In this document: positions 1 through 8,886 of the stretch, in pieces
Numbering within the stretch: the stretch's first letter is position 1
Layout of the letters: every line of letters begins with the position of its first letter
Origin: an uncultured Oscillospiraceae bacterium
GTDB taxonomy: Bacteria; Bacillota; Clostridia; Oscillospirales; Oscillospiraceae
Assembly: GCA_944386985.1 (NCBI GenBank)
Contig: CALXDD010000001.1
Coordinates: 124,001-188,000, forward strand
Length of the DNA: 64,000 nucleotides
Direction: 5' to 3'
Notes under the pieces: generated by a model
What the model was told of the DNA's origin: nothing
The model's database searches: none
The model's input: only the letters and a program-made list of their open reading frames with translations
Program-made: the position numbers and the translations under genes

Positions 1-2
1 CT

Positions 3-998
3 TGGAACTATCCGGTCAATATTCCCAGCGAGTATTTGGCTGCGGCTTTGGCGACCGGCAATACCGTCGTTTGGAATCCTGCTTCCAGCACAACGCTGTG
101 TGCAATTAAACTCATGGAATGTCTCGACAAAGCAGGGGTGCCCGCAGGCGTAATTAATCTGGTAACCGGACGCGGCTCCGTTGTGGGCGACGAAATCGCA
201 ATGAGCAATGATATCAACGGAATCGGCTTTACTGGAAGTACGGAAGTTGGCAAGACCATCGCATCCAAGGCAACGGCCAAAAGTATGCTTTTGGAGTTGG
301 GCGGGAATGGGCCGAGCATCATTTTTGAGGATGCGAAGCTGGACCTGGCGATCCCTCCGATTGCTTCTGCCTGTTTTGACAATGCAGGACAGATCTGCTG
401 CGCAACAGAGAGAATTCTGGTGCAGCGCAGCATCTATAAAGAAGTCTGCGATCGAATGGTTGCAGCGGCAGAGGCGTATGTGCTGGGCGACCCAATGGTG
501 AAGGGCGTCACAATGGGCTCTATGAACAACCAAAGCACCTTCCAGAAAAATATTGAGCATGCAGAGGATGGGAGACGCAGAGGCGTAAAGTTCTTGACCG
601 GCGGAAAGCCGGCAGAAGGCTTTGAACGTGGATTCTATTTCCAACCCACGGTGGTATGCGATGTTCCTCTGGATAGTCTTTACAATCTCGATGAGACCTT
701 CGGGCCCTGTGCTCCGATCTTCCCCTTTGATACGGAAGAGGAAGCGCTGCGCCTGGCCAACTGTGACCAGTGGGGACTTGTAAAGTCTGTATTCACGCAA
801 AATATTTCCCGCGCGCATACCTTTGCTGAAAAGCTGGAAAGCGGCGTGGTCGTAGTGAATGATGGAAACTGCTATCTGGAGTATCACCTGCCCTTCGGAG
901 GCAGCGGCAGCAAATGGAGCGGGGTTGGCCGGTTGGGCGGCAAATATGCTCTGCAGTGTATGTGTGATATAAAAACGATTTGCATTGATATCCGCTGA
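3..998 (+). CDS. aldehyde dehydrogenase (5' truncated by window edge)
   Basis: NAD(P)-dependent oxidation of an aldehyde to an acid. The open frame runs off the left edge: the first visible codons give W-N-Y-P-V, the conserved nucleotide-site motif of the ALDH superfamily, so roughly the first third of the protein is missing. The visible 331 residues carry the L-E-L-G-G segment with the general-base Glu and the N-x-G-Q-I-C motif with the catalytic Cys at about nt 396. The frame ends in TGA at 996-998, 65 nt before the next gene, a transporter binding protein, so it is probably the first visible gene of the catabolic operon reaching 8.35 kb. Semialdehyde oxidation downstream of the DapA/NanA-type lyase at 4.2 kb would fit. 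The substrate is unknown. Confidence 0.9.
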   Translation, partial: WNYPVNIPSEYLAAALATGNTVVWNPASSTTLCAIKLMECLDKAGVPAGVINLVTGRGSVVGDEIAMSNDINGIGFTGSTEVGKTIASKATAKSMLLELGGNGPSIIFEDAKLDLAIPPIASACFDNAGQICCATERILVQRSIYKEVCDRMVAAAEAYVLGDPMVKGVTMGSMNNQSTFQKNIEHAEDGRRRGVKFLTGGKPAEGFERGFYFQPTVVCDVPLDSLYNLDETFGPCAPIFPFDTEEEALRLANCDQWGLVKSVFTQNISRAHTFAEKLESGVVVVNDGNCYLEYHLPFGGSGSKWSGVGRLGGKYALQCMCDIKTICIDIR

Positions 999-1063
999 AT
1001 TCTTAAAGAACTGAAAGGCTTATGGTTGCCTTTTAGATAAAATTCATTTTTAAGGAGGATACC

Positions 1064-2376
1064 ATGAAAAAGTTTGTAGCATTGGTTCTTGCAGCAGTAC
1101 TAACCGCAACCTTTTTACAGGCTGCAACGGAGCCAATAACGATGACGGCAACAAAACGAATGACACTGGCGGCAGCACTGAATTCACCGTTTGGATGCTG
1201 AAGAATTTTTCCGATGTATCCAACCAGTACTTTGTAGACCGGTCTGAACAGTTCGGCGAAGAGAAAGGAATCAATGTTACAGTTGAAATGATCCCCTACG
1301 CAGAGTTTCTCACCAAGTGGACAGCTGCCATAGAATCCGGAGAGACTCCCGATGTGACCTATATGGGGTATCAGGAAGCGGGTATGTTTGCGGATCAGGG
1401 CGTTCTGCTGGACCTCTCCGATGTATACCAGCAGATTGATGAGCGCCAGGCCCTGTATCCCTCCCTTGCAAGCGCTGTCAGTTATGAAGGCGCCCAGTAT
1501 GCGATTCCTTACTGGACAGAGCCCATTGTCCTGCACTATCGAAAGGATCTTCTGGAGAAAGCGGGATATACTGAGCCCCCCAAGACCTGGGAGGAATTTC
1601 GTGAGATTGCAAATGCGTGCAACGACCCTGCAAGCGGAGTGGTCGGCGCCGGCGTCGGCTTCGGCAAGAACAATTCGGATGCCGAGTGGTTTGCGCGGGC
1701 TGTGATTTGGAGCTATGGCGGCGCGTTGTTCTCAGAGGACGGGAAGAGTTCGATTGTAAACTCCAAGGAGTCCGAAGAAGGCGTACAGCTGATCTCTGAC
1801 ATTTTCCTTGTGGATAAATCTGTGGCGCCTTCTGCGGTAAACTGGGATGATTCTTCCAACAACAACGCGTATTTGAGCGGACAGGCTGCCATGGTCATTA
1901 ATGCGGGCAGTATCTACAACAACCTTAAGACCAGCGATGAGGAGTTGTTTGAGAAGACCGGCGTCGCCACGCTGCCCTCCGGTCCTGCAGGTCGATACAT
2001 TCCGGGCGTCTGCAACAACCTGGCGGTATTCAAGAACACAGCAAACCCGGAATTGGCAAAAGAATATTTGCTGTATATGACGGAGCCTGAGTCTTACAGA
2101 GAGTGGCTGGAGGGCGGTGCGCCGCTGACTTGTCCGATCTATGAGGACTTCAAGAACGACGAAATCTGGCAGGACCCTGTCAATAAGGCGTTTATTGATA
2201 CGGTGGACAGCTTCGTATTCCTGGGCTATCAGTCCGATTTTAATCCCGCTGCCGGCGAGGTATACACCCAGCGGTTGGTCAACGATATGTTCCAGCAGGT
2301 TCTGGTCGAGCAGACGGATATTCCGACTGCGCTGCAAAATCTCCAGGACAAGATTGATGCAGTGATCGCAAAGTAA
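1064..2376 (+). CDS. sugar-type ABC transporter substrate-binding lipoprotein, frameshifted in signal peptide
   Basis: Extracellular solute-binding protein family 1, which delivers a carbohydrate-like ligand to the two permeases that follow. The well-placed start is ATG 1064 behind AAGGAGG and opens a signal peptide beginning MKKFVALVLAAVL. That frame stops at TGA 1199. The mature protein continues in another frame whose first in-frame ATG is only at 1195, inside the mature domain. The other frame encodes T-G-C-N-G just after a T5A tract at 1112-1117, so one extra base there would give a normal lipobox (F/L-T-G-C) followed by an Asn/Asp/Gly-rich linker. The rest is full length with typical binding-protein features. 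This could be a sequencing or assembly error, or a real slippage mutation that inactivates the importer. Confidence 0.85.
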
Positions 2377-2398
2377 CGACTTCGCCAGGGAACAAACT

Positions 2399-2435
2399 GC
2401 TGCCGGCGCCCCAATGGGCGCCGGCAGCAAAAAAA
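2399..2435 (+). other. strong intergenic mRNA hairpin after the binding-protein gene
   Basis: A 13-bp GC-rich stem (2399-2411 with 2416-2428, loop CAAT) is followed by seven A residues, not T, so it is a poor intrinsic terminator on this strand. Hairpins between a binding-protein gene and its permease genes commonly protect the upstream transcript or limit read-through, giving excess binding protein. A similar hairpin follows pstS in this window. Confidence 0.6.
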
Positions 2436-2468
2436 CACAGGATCTTACTTATAACAGGAGGAATGCTT

Positions 2469-3368
2469 ATGAGGCAGGGGTACTTCTTTCGCAAAGGATC
2501 ACGGCAGACGCACCTGCGTCGGCTGGGAATTGCACTCATCTCCCCTGTTGTAGTTTATATGCTCATCGTAATGGTGTTCCCATTTATATGGGCTCTTTTT
2601 GTGAGCTTGACTGACAAAAAAGTCGGAAGCGAAGGATCATTTATCGGATTTCAAAACTATGTGGATCTGATAAAAGATCCCCTTTTCTGGCGTTCAGTGT
2701 GGAATACCGTAATTTTTACAGTAGCGGCAGTAGCTCTGAAGGTCGTCTTCGGCGTCATTATGGCCTTGCTGCTCAATGAACGGATCGTATTCCGAAATGT
2801 CAATCGAGCGCTGCTGATTTTGCCCTGGACAATTCCAACAATGGTATCTGTTCTGATTTGGCAGTGGATTTTTTCAGATATCAGCGGAGTTTTGAATTAT
2901 ATTCTGCTGAATTTGAACATTGTGGAGGAGCGCATTGGATTTTTAGCGAGCCGCTCGCTGGCTATGGGGGCGGTTGTGCTGGTAAATGCCTGGCGGGGAA
3001 TCCCCTTTGTTGGAATCTCCGTGTTAGCCGGGCTGCAATGTATTGACGGGACACTTTATGAAGCTGCCAGAATTGATGGAGCAAATGTGTTTCAGAGATT
3101 TCGCTCCGTCACGCTTCCGATGATTAAAAATGTAACGATACTTGCAACAATCGTCACAACAGTTTGGACACTGGGAGACTTTGAGATCGTGTGGGTCTTG
3201 ACAAAAGGAGGGCCTGCAAACGGCACGCAAATCCTGTCGACCCTGAGCTATACGTTTGGATTTATGAATATGGACATTGGAAAAGCATTGGCTGTTGCAT
3301 TGATTTCCTTCCCGCCGCTTGCGGTTTTGATCCACTTTACCACAAAGAGAATGTTGGATCAATCCTGA
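2469..3368 (+). CDS. carbohydrate ABC transporter permease (MalF/UgpA type)
   Basis: Inner-membrane subunit of a binding-protein-dependent importer, 299 residues with about six membrane segments. The cytoplasmic EAA-type loop (E-A-A-R-I-D-G-A, near residue 198) that docks on the ATPase is present. ATG 2469 is preferred over ATG 2463 because the AGGAGG at 2456-2461 lies 7 nt upstream of the former and only 1 nt from the latter. It sits between the binding protein and the second permease, 19 nt before the latter. No ATPase gene is present in the cluster, as in many Firmicute sugar importers that share one MsmX-type ATPase encoded elsewhere. Confidence 0.92.
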   Translation: MRQGYFFRKGSRQTHLRRLGIALISPVVVYMLIVMVFPFIWALFVSLTDKKVGSEGSFIGFQNYVDLIKDPLFWRSVWNTVIFTVAAVALKVVFGVIMALLLNERIVFRNVNRALLILPWTIPTMVSVLIWQWIFSDISGVLNYILLNLNIVEERIGFLASRSLAMGAVVLVNAWRGIPFVGISVLAGLQCIDGTLYEAARIDGANVFQRFRSVTLPMIKNVTILATIVTTVWTLGDFEIVWVLTKGGPANGTQILSTLSYTFGFMNMDIGKALAVALISFPPLAVLIHFTTKRMLDQS

Positions 3369-3387
3369 GAAGAGGAGGAAAATAATT

Positions 3388-4221
3388 ATGAAACGAAATA
3401 CATGGATCAAATGGATTATTGTATATTCCGTGCTGATTTTATTTCTTGTGGCCGCTCTGTTTCCTGTTTATTGGATGGCAAACACATCTTTCAAGTTTCA
3501 AAAGGAAATTTATAATCCGGCGCCTACATTTTGGCCGCATGTGTTTACACTGTCCGGTTACAAAGAGGTCCTCTTTGACAAGGGATTCCTCAATAATATA
3601 AAAAACAGCTTGATTGTGTCCTGCACCGTAACGCTTATCTCCGCAGTCGTAAGTTATATTGCGGCATACGCAATTGTAAAACTGGATTTCCCCGGTCGGA
3701 AATTTTCCTCAAAAGCCGTCCTGTACGCATATCTCCTGCCCAGAACGGTTTTGTACATTCCTCTCTACCTCTTTATATCCAAAATAGGGCTCAGTGATAC
3801 GCTTTTGGGACTCATTTTGATCTATCCCACCTTTACAATCCCCTATGCGACTTGGATGCTGATCGCCTATCTGAAATCTATTCCGGAGGGGCTGGAAGAA
3901 TCCGCCGAAATAGATGGATGCAGCAAGCTCCAAAGCATGGTCCGTATTGCGCTTCCGCTGTCCCTTCCCGGGGTAATGAGCACGGTTATTTTTATGTTCA
4001 CCATGTGCTGGAGCGAATATTTGTACGCACTTGTGGTCATCCAGGAGTCTGCAAAGAAGACGATTACGCTTGCGCTGTCCAATATGATGATCGGCGATAT
4101 TTTTGCATGGGGACCGTTGATGGCGGGCTCTATCATCTGTACGCTGCCAGTATTGCTGATGTACGTTTTGTCCTCCAGATATCTGGTAACAGGAACAACA
4201 ATGGGAGCAGTAAAGGGTTAA
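3388..4221 (+). CDS. carbohydrate ABC transporter permease (MalG/UgpE type)
   Basis: Second membrane subunit of the importer, 277 residues, about six predicted membrane segments starting at residue 10. The EAA loop reads E-S-A-E-I-D-G-C (near residue 170), the expected signature of a CUT1 permease. A GAGGAGG ribosome-binding site lies 8-10 nt before ATG 3388. It is followed after 16 nt by the aldolase gene, so transport and first catabolic step are probably co-expressed. The ligand cannot be read from the sequence. Confidence 0.92.
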   Translation: MKRNTWIKWIIVYSVLILFLVAALFPVYWMANTSFKFQKEIYNPAPTFWPHVFTLSGYKEVLFDKGFLNNIKNSLIVSCTVTLISAVVSYIAAYAIVKLDFPGRKFSSKAVLYAYLLPRTVLYIPLYLFISKIGLSDTLLGLILIYPTFTIPYATWMLIAYLKSIPEGLEESAEIDGCSKLQSMVRIALPLSLPGVMSTVIFMFTMCWSEYLYALVVIQESAKKTITLALSNMMIGDIFAWGPLMAGSIICTLPVLLMYVLSSRYLVTGTTMGAVKG

Positions 4222-4237
4222 ATAAAGGAGAACGACT

Positions 4238-5152
4238 ATGACAAAATATGATACCTCCGCATTCACCGGTATTTTTGTAGCCCTCAATACGCCGTATGAC
4301 GCGCATGGGAATGTATCGCCGCAGGCAATTCGGGAAATTGCAAGGCAGTACGCAAAGCTGGGCGTCACCGGCATGTATGCCTGTGGATCCACAGGGGAAG
4401 GCGTTTTGCTCACTGTTGAGGAGAGAAAGCTGGTAGCGGAAACGCTGCTGGATGAAGTGGGCGACAAAATGACGATCATCGTTCATGTAGGCGCGCCTGC
4501 CACATGCCATTCGGTTGAATTGGCCGAACACGCCTGGAAGTGTGGTGCCCATGGAATCTCTGCGGTGCCCTGCATCTACTACCGTCCGGATGAAGCCACT
4601 ATTGAGCAGCATTGGAAAGCCATTATGGACGCAGCTGACATTCCGTTTATCATTTATAACATTCCGCAGCTGACCGGATATGATCTTTCGATGAATCTGT
4701 TCCGAAAAATGCTGGAATATGACCGCGTCTCAGGAATTAAGAACACATCTATGAACGCGTACCAGACCGAGCAGTTCAAAACGGTTGGCGGAAAGAATTT
4801 CATTGTATTCAATGGCCCGGATGAGCAGTATTTGGCCGGCCGGATCATGGGCGCTGATGCCGGAATTGGCGGAACATACGGAACGATGCCGGAGATCTTT
4901 CTGAAGATCGAGCGCTGCATTCGGGCCAAGGATTTTGAACAGGCACAGTTGTGGCAGATCCGCGCCAATGAACTGATCACGGAGTTGGTATCGTATCCTT
5001 CTCTCTACGGAGCGTGCAAGACCATCATCCGTGAAAGATTTACCGATATCGGTGAGCCGAGAGCCCCGTTCCTCCCGGTTCCCATGGAGTATCCCGGCAT
5101 GAAACAGACATACGAAAAAATGATGCGCTATATCTCCCTGATCGAAGATTAG
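4238..5152 (+). CDS. DapA/NanA family aldolase or lyase
   Basis: Class I Schiff-base lyase of the dihydrodipicolinate synthase/N-acetylneuraminate lyase superfamily, 304 residues, usual length. Visible signatures are G-S-T-G-E-G near residue 50, the catalytic Tyr region Y-Y-R-P near 110, and S-G-I-K-N-T-S, whose Lys should form the Schiff base with a 2-keto acid. The stretch F-N-G-P-D-E-Q followed by G-A-D-A-G-I-G-G-T-Y resembles sialate lyases more than biosynthetic DapA. The transporter, dehydrogenase and reductase neighbours make a catabolic cleavage of a 2-keto sugar acid likely. No nanE or nanK is present, so sialic acid as substrate is not supported. Confidence 0.88.
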   Translation: MTKYDTSAFTGIFVALNTPYDAHGNVSPQAIREIARQYAKLGVTGMYACGSTGEGVLLTVEERKLVAETLLDEVGDKMTIIVHVGAPATCHSVELAEHAWKCGAHGISAVPCIYYRPDEATIEQHWKAIMDAADIPFIIYNIPQLTGYDLSMNLFRKMLEYDRVSGIKNTSMNAYQTEQFKTVGGKNFIVFNGPDEQYLAGRIMGADAGIGGTYGTMPEIFLKIERCIRAKDFEQAQLWQIRANELITELVSYPSLYGACKTIIRERFTDIGEPRAPFLPVPMEYPGMKQTYEKMMRYISLIED

Positions 5153-5171
5153 TACAAATGGAGAAATCATC

Positions 5172-6155
5172 ATGAGCAGACGTATTTGGCTAAATCTTTA
5201 TGATGACCTTTTCGCAGATCCTCTGATTCAAGGGCTGCGCGATGAAGGGTTTACAACTGTGCGAAAGCATGTGGATAAAGCAGACCGGCAAAAACTGCTG
5301 GAGGTTGCTGCGGAGGGATACGACTATGTTATCGCCAGTCTGGAGGAATGGGATCAGGAATTGATTGACGCCGCACGGCCCCAATTGAAATTGCTGATCA
5401 AATATGGAACCGGCGTAAATAATTTTGATATTCCATATGCGACAAGCAGGGGGATTGCCATTGCCAACCTGGCAGGGGCCAATGCACAGGCAGTCGCACA
5501 GCTTGCATTGACGCATATCCTTTCCTGCCTTCGCGGCTATGCGTATGCCTGCAGCTGTTCACGGGAAAAAATTTGGAGTCCTTACACAGGAAGGGAACTG
5601 GACGGGAAAGTGGTAGGACTGATTGGGTTCGGACAAATCGCTCAACACCTGTCCAGAATGCTGGAGGGATTTCATGTGCGGGTAATGGCATATGATATTG
5701 TCAAAAACGAAAAAGCCCTCCAGCAGCACCCAAACGTAGAATTCTTTCATGACATGGAAACTGTTCTGAGAAACAGTGACGTCATCAGTCTCCACATTCC
5801 TTCTACCCCTCAGACAGAAAATCTGGCTGATGAGACGTTCTTCTCTTCTATGAAAGATGGAGCGATCTTCGTCAATACCAGCCGGGGAGAGCTGGTGGAT
5901 GAAGCCGCGCTGATTCACGCGCTGAACAGCAAAAAGATCTCCTTTGCCGGACTTGATGTCACCCGCGCAGAGCCTTTTGATTGCAGCAATCCGCTGCTGA
6001 CTATGCCCAACGTCTCCGTCACCCCCCATATTGGGGCGGCTACGTTGGAGAGCGAGGAGCGGTGTCAGCGCCTTATGGTAGAAATTGCGTCCGCCTTCTG
6101 CAGAACGGGGAGTCATGCAAGAATTATCAATCCACAGTTTGCGCAATACCAGTAA
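5172..6155 (+). CDS. D-isomer specific 2-hydroxyacid dehydrogenase family protein
   Basis: NAD-dependent oxidoreductase of the SerA/PGDH-like family, 327 residues. The Rossmann motif G-L-I-G-F-G-Q-I-A lies near residue 152, N-T-S-R-G-E near 236, and the late catalytic His in P-H-I-G-A near residue 283. It probably interconverts a 2-keto and a 2-hydroxy acid related to the aldolase substrate or product. ATG 5172 follows a modest GGAGAAAT site, 19 nt after the aldolase stop. It lacks the C-terminal ACT domain of biosynthetic SerA, so serine biosynthesis is not the preferred role. Confidence 0.88.
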   Translation: MSRRIWLNLYDDLFADPLIQGLRDEGFTTVRKHVDKADRQKLLEVAAEGYDYVIASLEEWDQELIDAARPQLKLLIKYGTGVNNFDIPYATSRGIAIANLAGANAQAVAQLALTHILSCLRGYAYACSCSREKIWSPYTGRELDGKVVGLIGFGQIAQHLSRMLEGFHVRVMAYDIVKNEKALQQHPNVEFFHDMETVLRNSDVISLHIPSTPQTENLADETFFSSMKDGAIFVNTSRGELVDEAALIHALNSKKISFAGLDVTRAEPFDCSNPLLTMPNVSVTPHIGAATLESEERCQRLMVEIASAFCRTGSHARIINPQFAQYQ

Positions 6156-6182
6156 CGTCGCTGAATAATAAGGAGATGTACC

Positions 6183-7172
6183 ATGCGATATCTCAGGATA
6201 AATGACACAGCCTTCTCAAAACTTGTTTTAGGAACCGATTTCTTCGGAGATAAGATCGGCGTTGAAACAGCGTTTGAAATGATGGATGTCTATACGGAGA
6301 TGGGAGGCAACACACTGGATACCGCGCATGTATACGGTATGTGGACCGAGGCCGGATTACCATACAGTGAGATACTTGTCGGTCTTTGGATGAAAGATCG
6401 AAAAAATCGCGATAAAATCCTTCTTTCTACAAAGGGCGGACATTTTCCTCTGGGGCATCCGGAGCAGCGCAGATTGGATCGAGCCAGTATAGAATCAGAT
6501 CTCAATGCAAGTCTGAAAATTCTTGGCACGGACTACGTCGATATGTATTGGCTGCACAGAGATGATGAGAGCCGGCCTGTGGAAGAGATCTGCGAGACGC
6601 TCAATGATATCGTGAAAACAGGGAAGGCGCGTTTGGTTGGGGTATCCAATTGGCATCATGAACGGATCGAAGCATTTCAGGCATATGCACGGGAGAAACA
6701 TCTGACCCATCTGGCTGCATCTCAGATGCAATGGAGTCTGGCTTATACAACGCCGGAGCTTCACGGCGATACGACTCAGTTTTTCATGACTCCGTCAGAG
6801 TACGACTGGTATTGTACAAGCGGTCTGCCTGTATTTGGTTTTTCCTCCCAGGCAAAAGGTTTTTTTGCAAAAGGTGCCCTTGGGCTTGATCATCTGAGTG
6901 AACGAGCCAGACATCGATATTTGAATGAGGAGAATCTCCAGAAACTGGAGCGGGTAAAAGAGATTGCGCATCAGAAGGGAGTCTCCGTTACATCTGTAGT
7001 TCTGGCATATATTACCTGCAATATGGTGCCTGCGTCAGCAATTTTTTCCAGCAGTAACATCGAGCAGTTGCGGGATTCCATGCAGGCGGCAGATGTTGTG
7101 CTGTCGCAGGAAGAAGTTTCGTATCTTTACCAAGGAAATGCGGGGTGTACGCATGAATGCGCTTTTTCATGA
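6183..7172 (+). CDS. aldo/keto reductase
   Basis: NADPH-dependent carbonyl reductase of the AKR superfamily, 329 residues. The barrel signatures are visible: N-T-L-D-T-A-H-V-Y-G with the catalytic Asp and Tyr near residues 39-45, a Lys in S-T-K-G-G-H, and W-L-H-R-D-D carrying the catalytic His near residue 117. A segment R-L-V-G-V-S-N-W follows. A GGAG site precedes ATG 6183. Its 3' end overlaps the following peptidase gene by 20 nt in another frame, which supports translational coupling and a shared operon. Confidence 0.9.
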   Translation: MRYLRINDTAFSKLVLGTDFFGDKIGVETAFEMMDVYTEMGGNTLDTAHVYGMWTEAGLPYSEILVGLWMKDRKNRDKILLSTKGGHFPLGHPEQRRLDRASIESDLNASLKILGTDYVDMYWLHRDDESRPVEEICETLNDIVKTGKARLVGVSNWHHERIEAFQAYAREKHLTHLAASQMQWSLAYTTPELHGDTTQFFMTPSEYDWYCTSGLPVFGFSSQAKGFFAKGALGLDHLSERARHRYLNEENLQKLERVKEIAHQKGVSVTSVVLAYITCNMVPASAIFSSSNIEQLRDSMQAADVVLSQEEVSYLYQGNAGCTHECAFS

Positions 7173-8349
7173 ATCATATTTCGCCTATGCGTATGACCTG
7201 CTCACCAGGATGGTAGCAGTCAATACAACCAATCCCCCGGGAAACGAACGAGAATTGTCGGAATTCCTCGGCGCAGAACTTTCTTCCATTGGTGCAGAAG
7301 TATCCATACAGGATGCAGCAGAGGGGCGCGCCAATTTGATTGCCCGAATAAAAGGAGGTTCCGACGGCCCTGTGTTGGTTTTAACCGGCCATCTGGATAC
7401 GGTTGCAGCCAATTCAGGGTGGACAAAGGAACCTTTCCAGGTCACAAGGTCAGACGGCCGGCTCTTCGGCCTCGGTGTAACCGATATGAAGGGGGGAATT
7501 GCCGCGCAGATTGCCGCTGTACGCAAACTGCTGGATACGGGTGAGATTAATCGTGGGGAACTGGTCTTGTGCTATGTAGCGGATGAGGAATCGCGCAGCA
7601 TCGGACTGAAAAAAGCGCTGGAAACTCTTGGACATGCAGATTATGCGGTAATAGGCGAGCCAACTGAATTGAGGCCGGCGGTGTGTCATAAGGGCGTTGT
7701 GCGAATGAAGGTGACGATTACCGGAAAAGGCGGCCATGCGGCCCGTCCTGATCATGCGGTGAATCCTATAGCAGATATTCCTACTGTTGTGAATGCCGTT
7801 GCGGAGATTAATCGCCGGCTGGAAGGAAAACGTCATCCCCTCCTCGGCTGCGGGACAGCTGTAATCACAGTTGTCCGCGCAGGAGATAAGGGCAATCAAA
7901 TTCCATCTGCATGTGAGATGAAAATTGACCGGCGGCTTCTTCCGGGAGAAACTGCAGAGCAGGCTTGTGCTGAAATAGCCGAACAGCTTACGACTGCTTT
8001 TGCAGGAAAGCATACCACATTTTCGTTGGTTCCATACCTGTCAACAGGGAGCGGAAGTGTTCCCGAAGAGTCAGAAATTGTACAGACAGTATCCGAGGTT
8101 TGCCAGCGCTTGTTTGGACATCAAACTTGTGTTGCATTTGACGGATGCTGTGAGCAGACATTTTGGGAAGCTGCCGGTGTAGACACAGTCATTTTCGGGC
8201 CAGGGAGTCTTAATCAGGCGCACGCCGCAGATGAAAGTATGGAAGAATCTCAACTATATGATGCCGTTGGCGGATATTATGAGATTGTGCGGGAACTTTT
8301 GGGCAAGGAAACTGTGCCTGCGGCAAAGGCATCTTCGATTCTGACTTGA
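7153..8349 (+). CDS. M20 family metallopeptidase (ArgE/DapE/CPG2-like)
   Basis: Zinc-dependent amidohydrolase of the ArgE/DapE/carboxypeptidase G2 family, 398 residues. Metal and catalytic signatures are in order: T-G-H-L-D-T-V (first His), G-V-T-D-M-K-G-G (bridging Asp), D-E-E-S (general base and ligand), I-G-E-P-T-E and a late N-Q-A-H. The dimerisation-domain motif G-K-G-G-H-A-A-R is intact. ATG 7153 is chosen because homologous sequence starts there; the frame could extend to 7093 but that part would lie inside the reductase. It may deacylate an N-acyl compound imported by the operon's transporter. This is the last gene of the AT-rich block. Confidence 0.9.
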   Translation: MNALFHESYFAYAYDLLTRMVAVNTTNPPGNERELSEFLGAELSSIGAEVSIQDAAEGRANLIARIKGGSDGPVLVLTGHLDTVAANSGWTKEPFQVTRSDGRLFGLGVTDMKGGIAAQIAAVRKLLDTGEINRGELVLCYVADEESRSIGLKKALETLGHADYAVIGEPTELRPAVCHKGVVRMKVTITGKGGHAARPDHAVNPIADIPTVVNAVAEINRRLEGKRHPLLGCGTAVITVVRAGDKGNQIPSACEMKIDRRLLPGETAEQACAEIAEQLTTAFAGKHTTFSLVPYLSTGSGSVPEESEIVQTVSEVCQRLFGHQTCVAFDGCCEQTFWEAAGVDTVIFGPGSLNQAHAADESMEESQLYDAVGGYYEIVRELLGKETVPAAKASSILT

Positions 8350-8362
8350 ACATTAAATAGCA

Positions 8363-8422
8363 AAGCATCCTTTCTGTCCGCAGTGGAGAGATCATCCACG
8401 CAAGGATGGAAAGGATGTTTTT
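8363..8422 (+). terminator. probable terminator of the catabolic operon
   Basis: CATCCTTTC (8366-8374) pairs with GAAAGGATG (8409-8417), with a second small hairpin inside (GTGGA/TCCAC), and is followed by TTTTT. It lies 17 nt after the peptidase stop. Confidence 0.6.
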
Positions 8423-8614
8423 ATAAGAAATTTCCGATATATTTCCGCTGCTCTGGGGCTTGTCCGGGGCAGCGAATTTCTATGGGTGACTGCTGCGCAC
8501 ATAAAATTTTCCGGCCAGCAGCTCACTATGGAAGGGGAGATTTCTCCATAGAGGAAGACATCTTTTCTGTGCTTTCATAGACCTTGATGATCAATCCTAT
8601 TTTTAATACTGGTT
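8423..8614. other. gene-free spacer
   Basis: I see no convincing gene here. A 65-codon frame (8383-8580) crosses the terminator and shows no family features. A loose inverted repeat occurs near 8449-8475. This is the junction between the AT-richer catabolic block and the tRNA genes. Confidence 0.5.
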
Positions 8615-8666
8615 GGGAGAAAATAAAAAAAGATACCGGAAATTCAACAGAATTTCCGGTATCTTT
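8615..8666 (-). terminator. terminator of the tRNA transcription unit
   Basis: A perfect 17-bp stem (8629-8645 with 8650-8666, loop AACA). On the minus strand it is followed by a U-rich run (complement of AAATAAAAAAA). It starts directly at the CCA end of tRNA-Val. Confidence 0.85.
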
Positions 8667-8742
8667 GGTGGAGACTGCTGGACTCGAACCAGTGACCTCC
8701 TGCGTGTGAAGCAGGCGCTCTAACCAGCTGAGCTAAGCCTCC
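8666..8742 (-). tRNA. tRNA-Val (anticodon CAC)
   Basis: 77 nt including an encoded CCA. The acceptor stem pairs GGAGGCT with AGTCTCC. The anticodon stem CCTGC/GCAGG encloses loop TTCACAC, giving anticodon CAC (reads GUG). The T arm GGTTCGAGTCC is canonical. It is transcribed leftward behind tRNA-Leu and followed at once by a terminator. Its 3' end faces the AT-rich catabolic block. Confidence 0.95.
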
Positions 8743-8770
8743 ATCCGATTGCTTGTACCAATCAAGCTTC

Positions 8771-8853
<83 letters not shown>

Positions 8854-8886
8854 GTAACACTGGTTGGAGAACTCGGTACGAACGAT

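Noticed and set aside
4238-5152. Assigning the aldolase as nanA and the block as a sialic acid cluster.
   Set aside because: nanE, nanK and a sialidase are missing, and the other enzymes do not fit the sialate pathway.
8383-8580. A 65-codon frame after the peptidase gene.
   Set aside because: It begins inside a terminator hairpin and has no ribosome-binding site or recognisable features.
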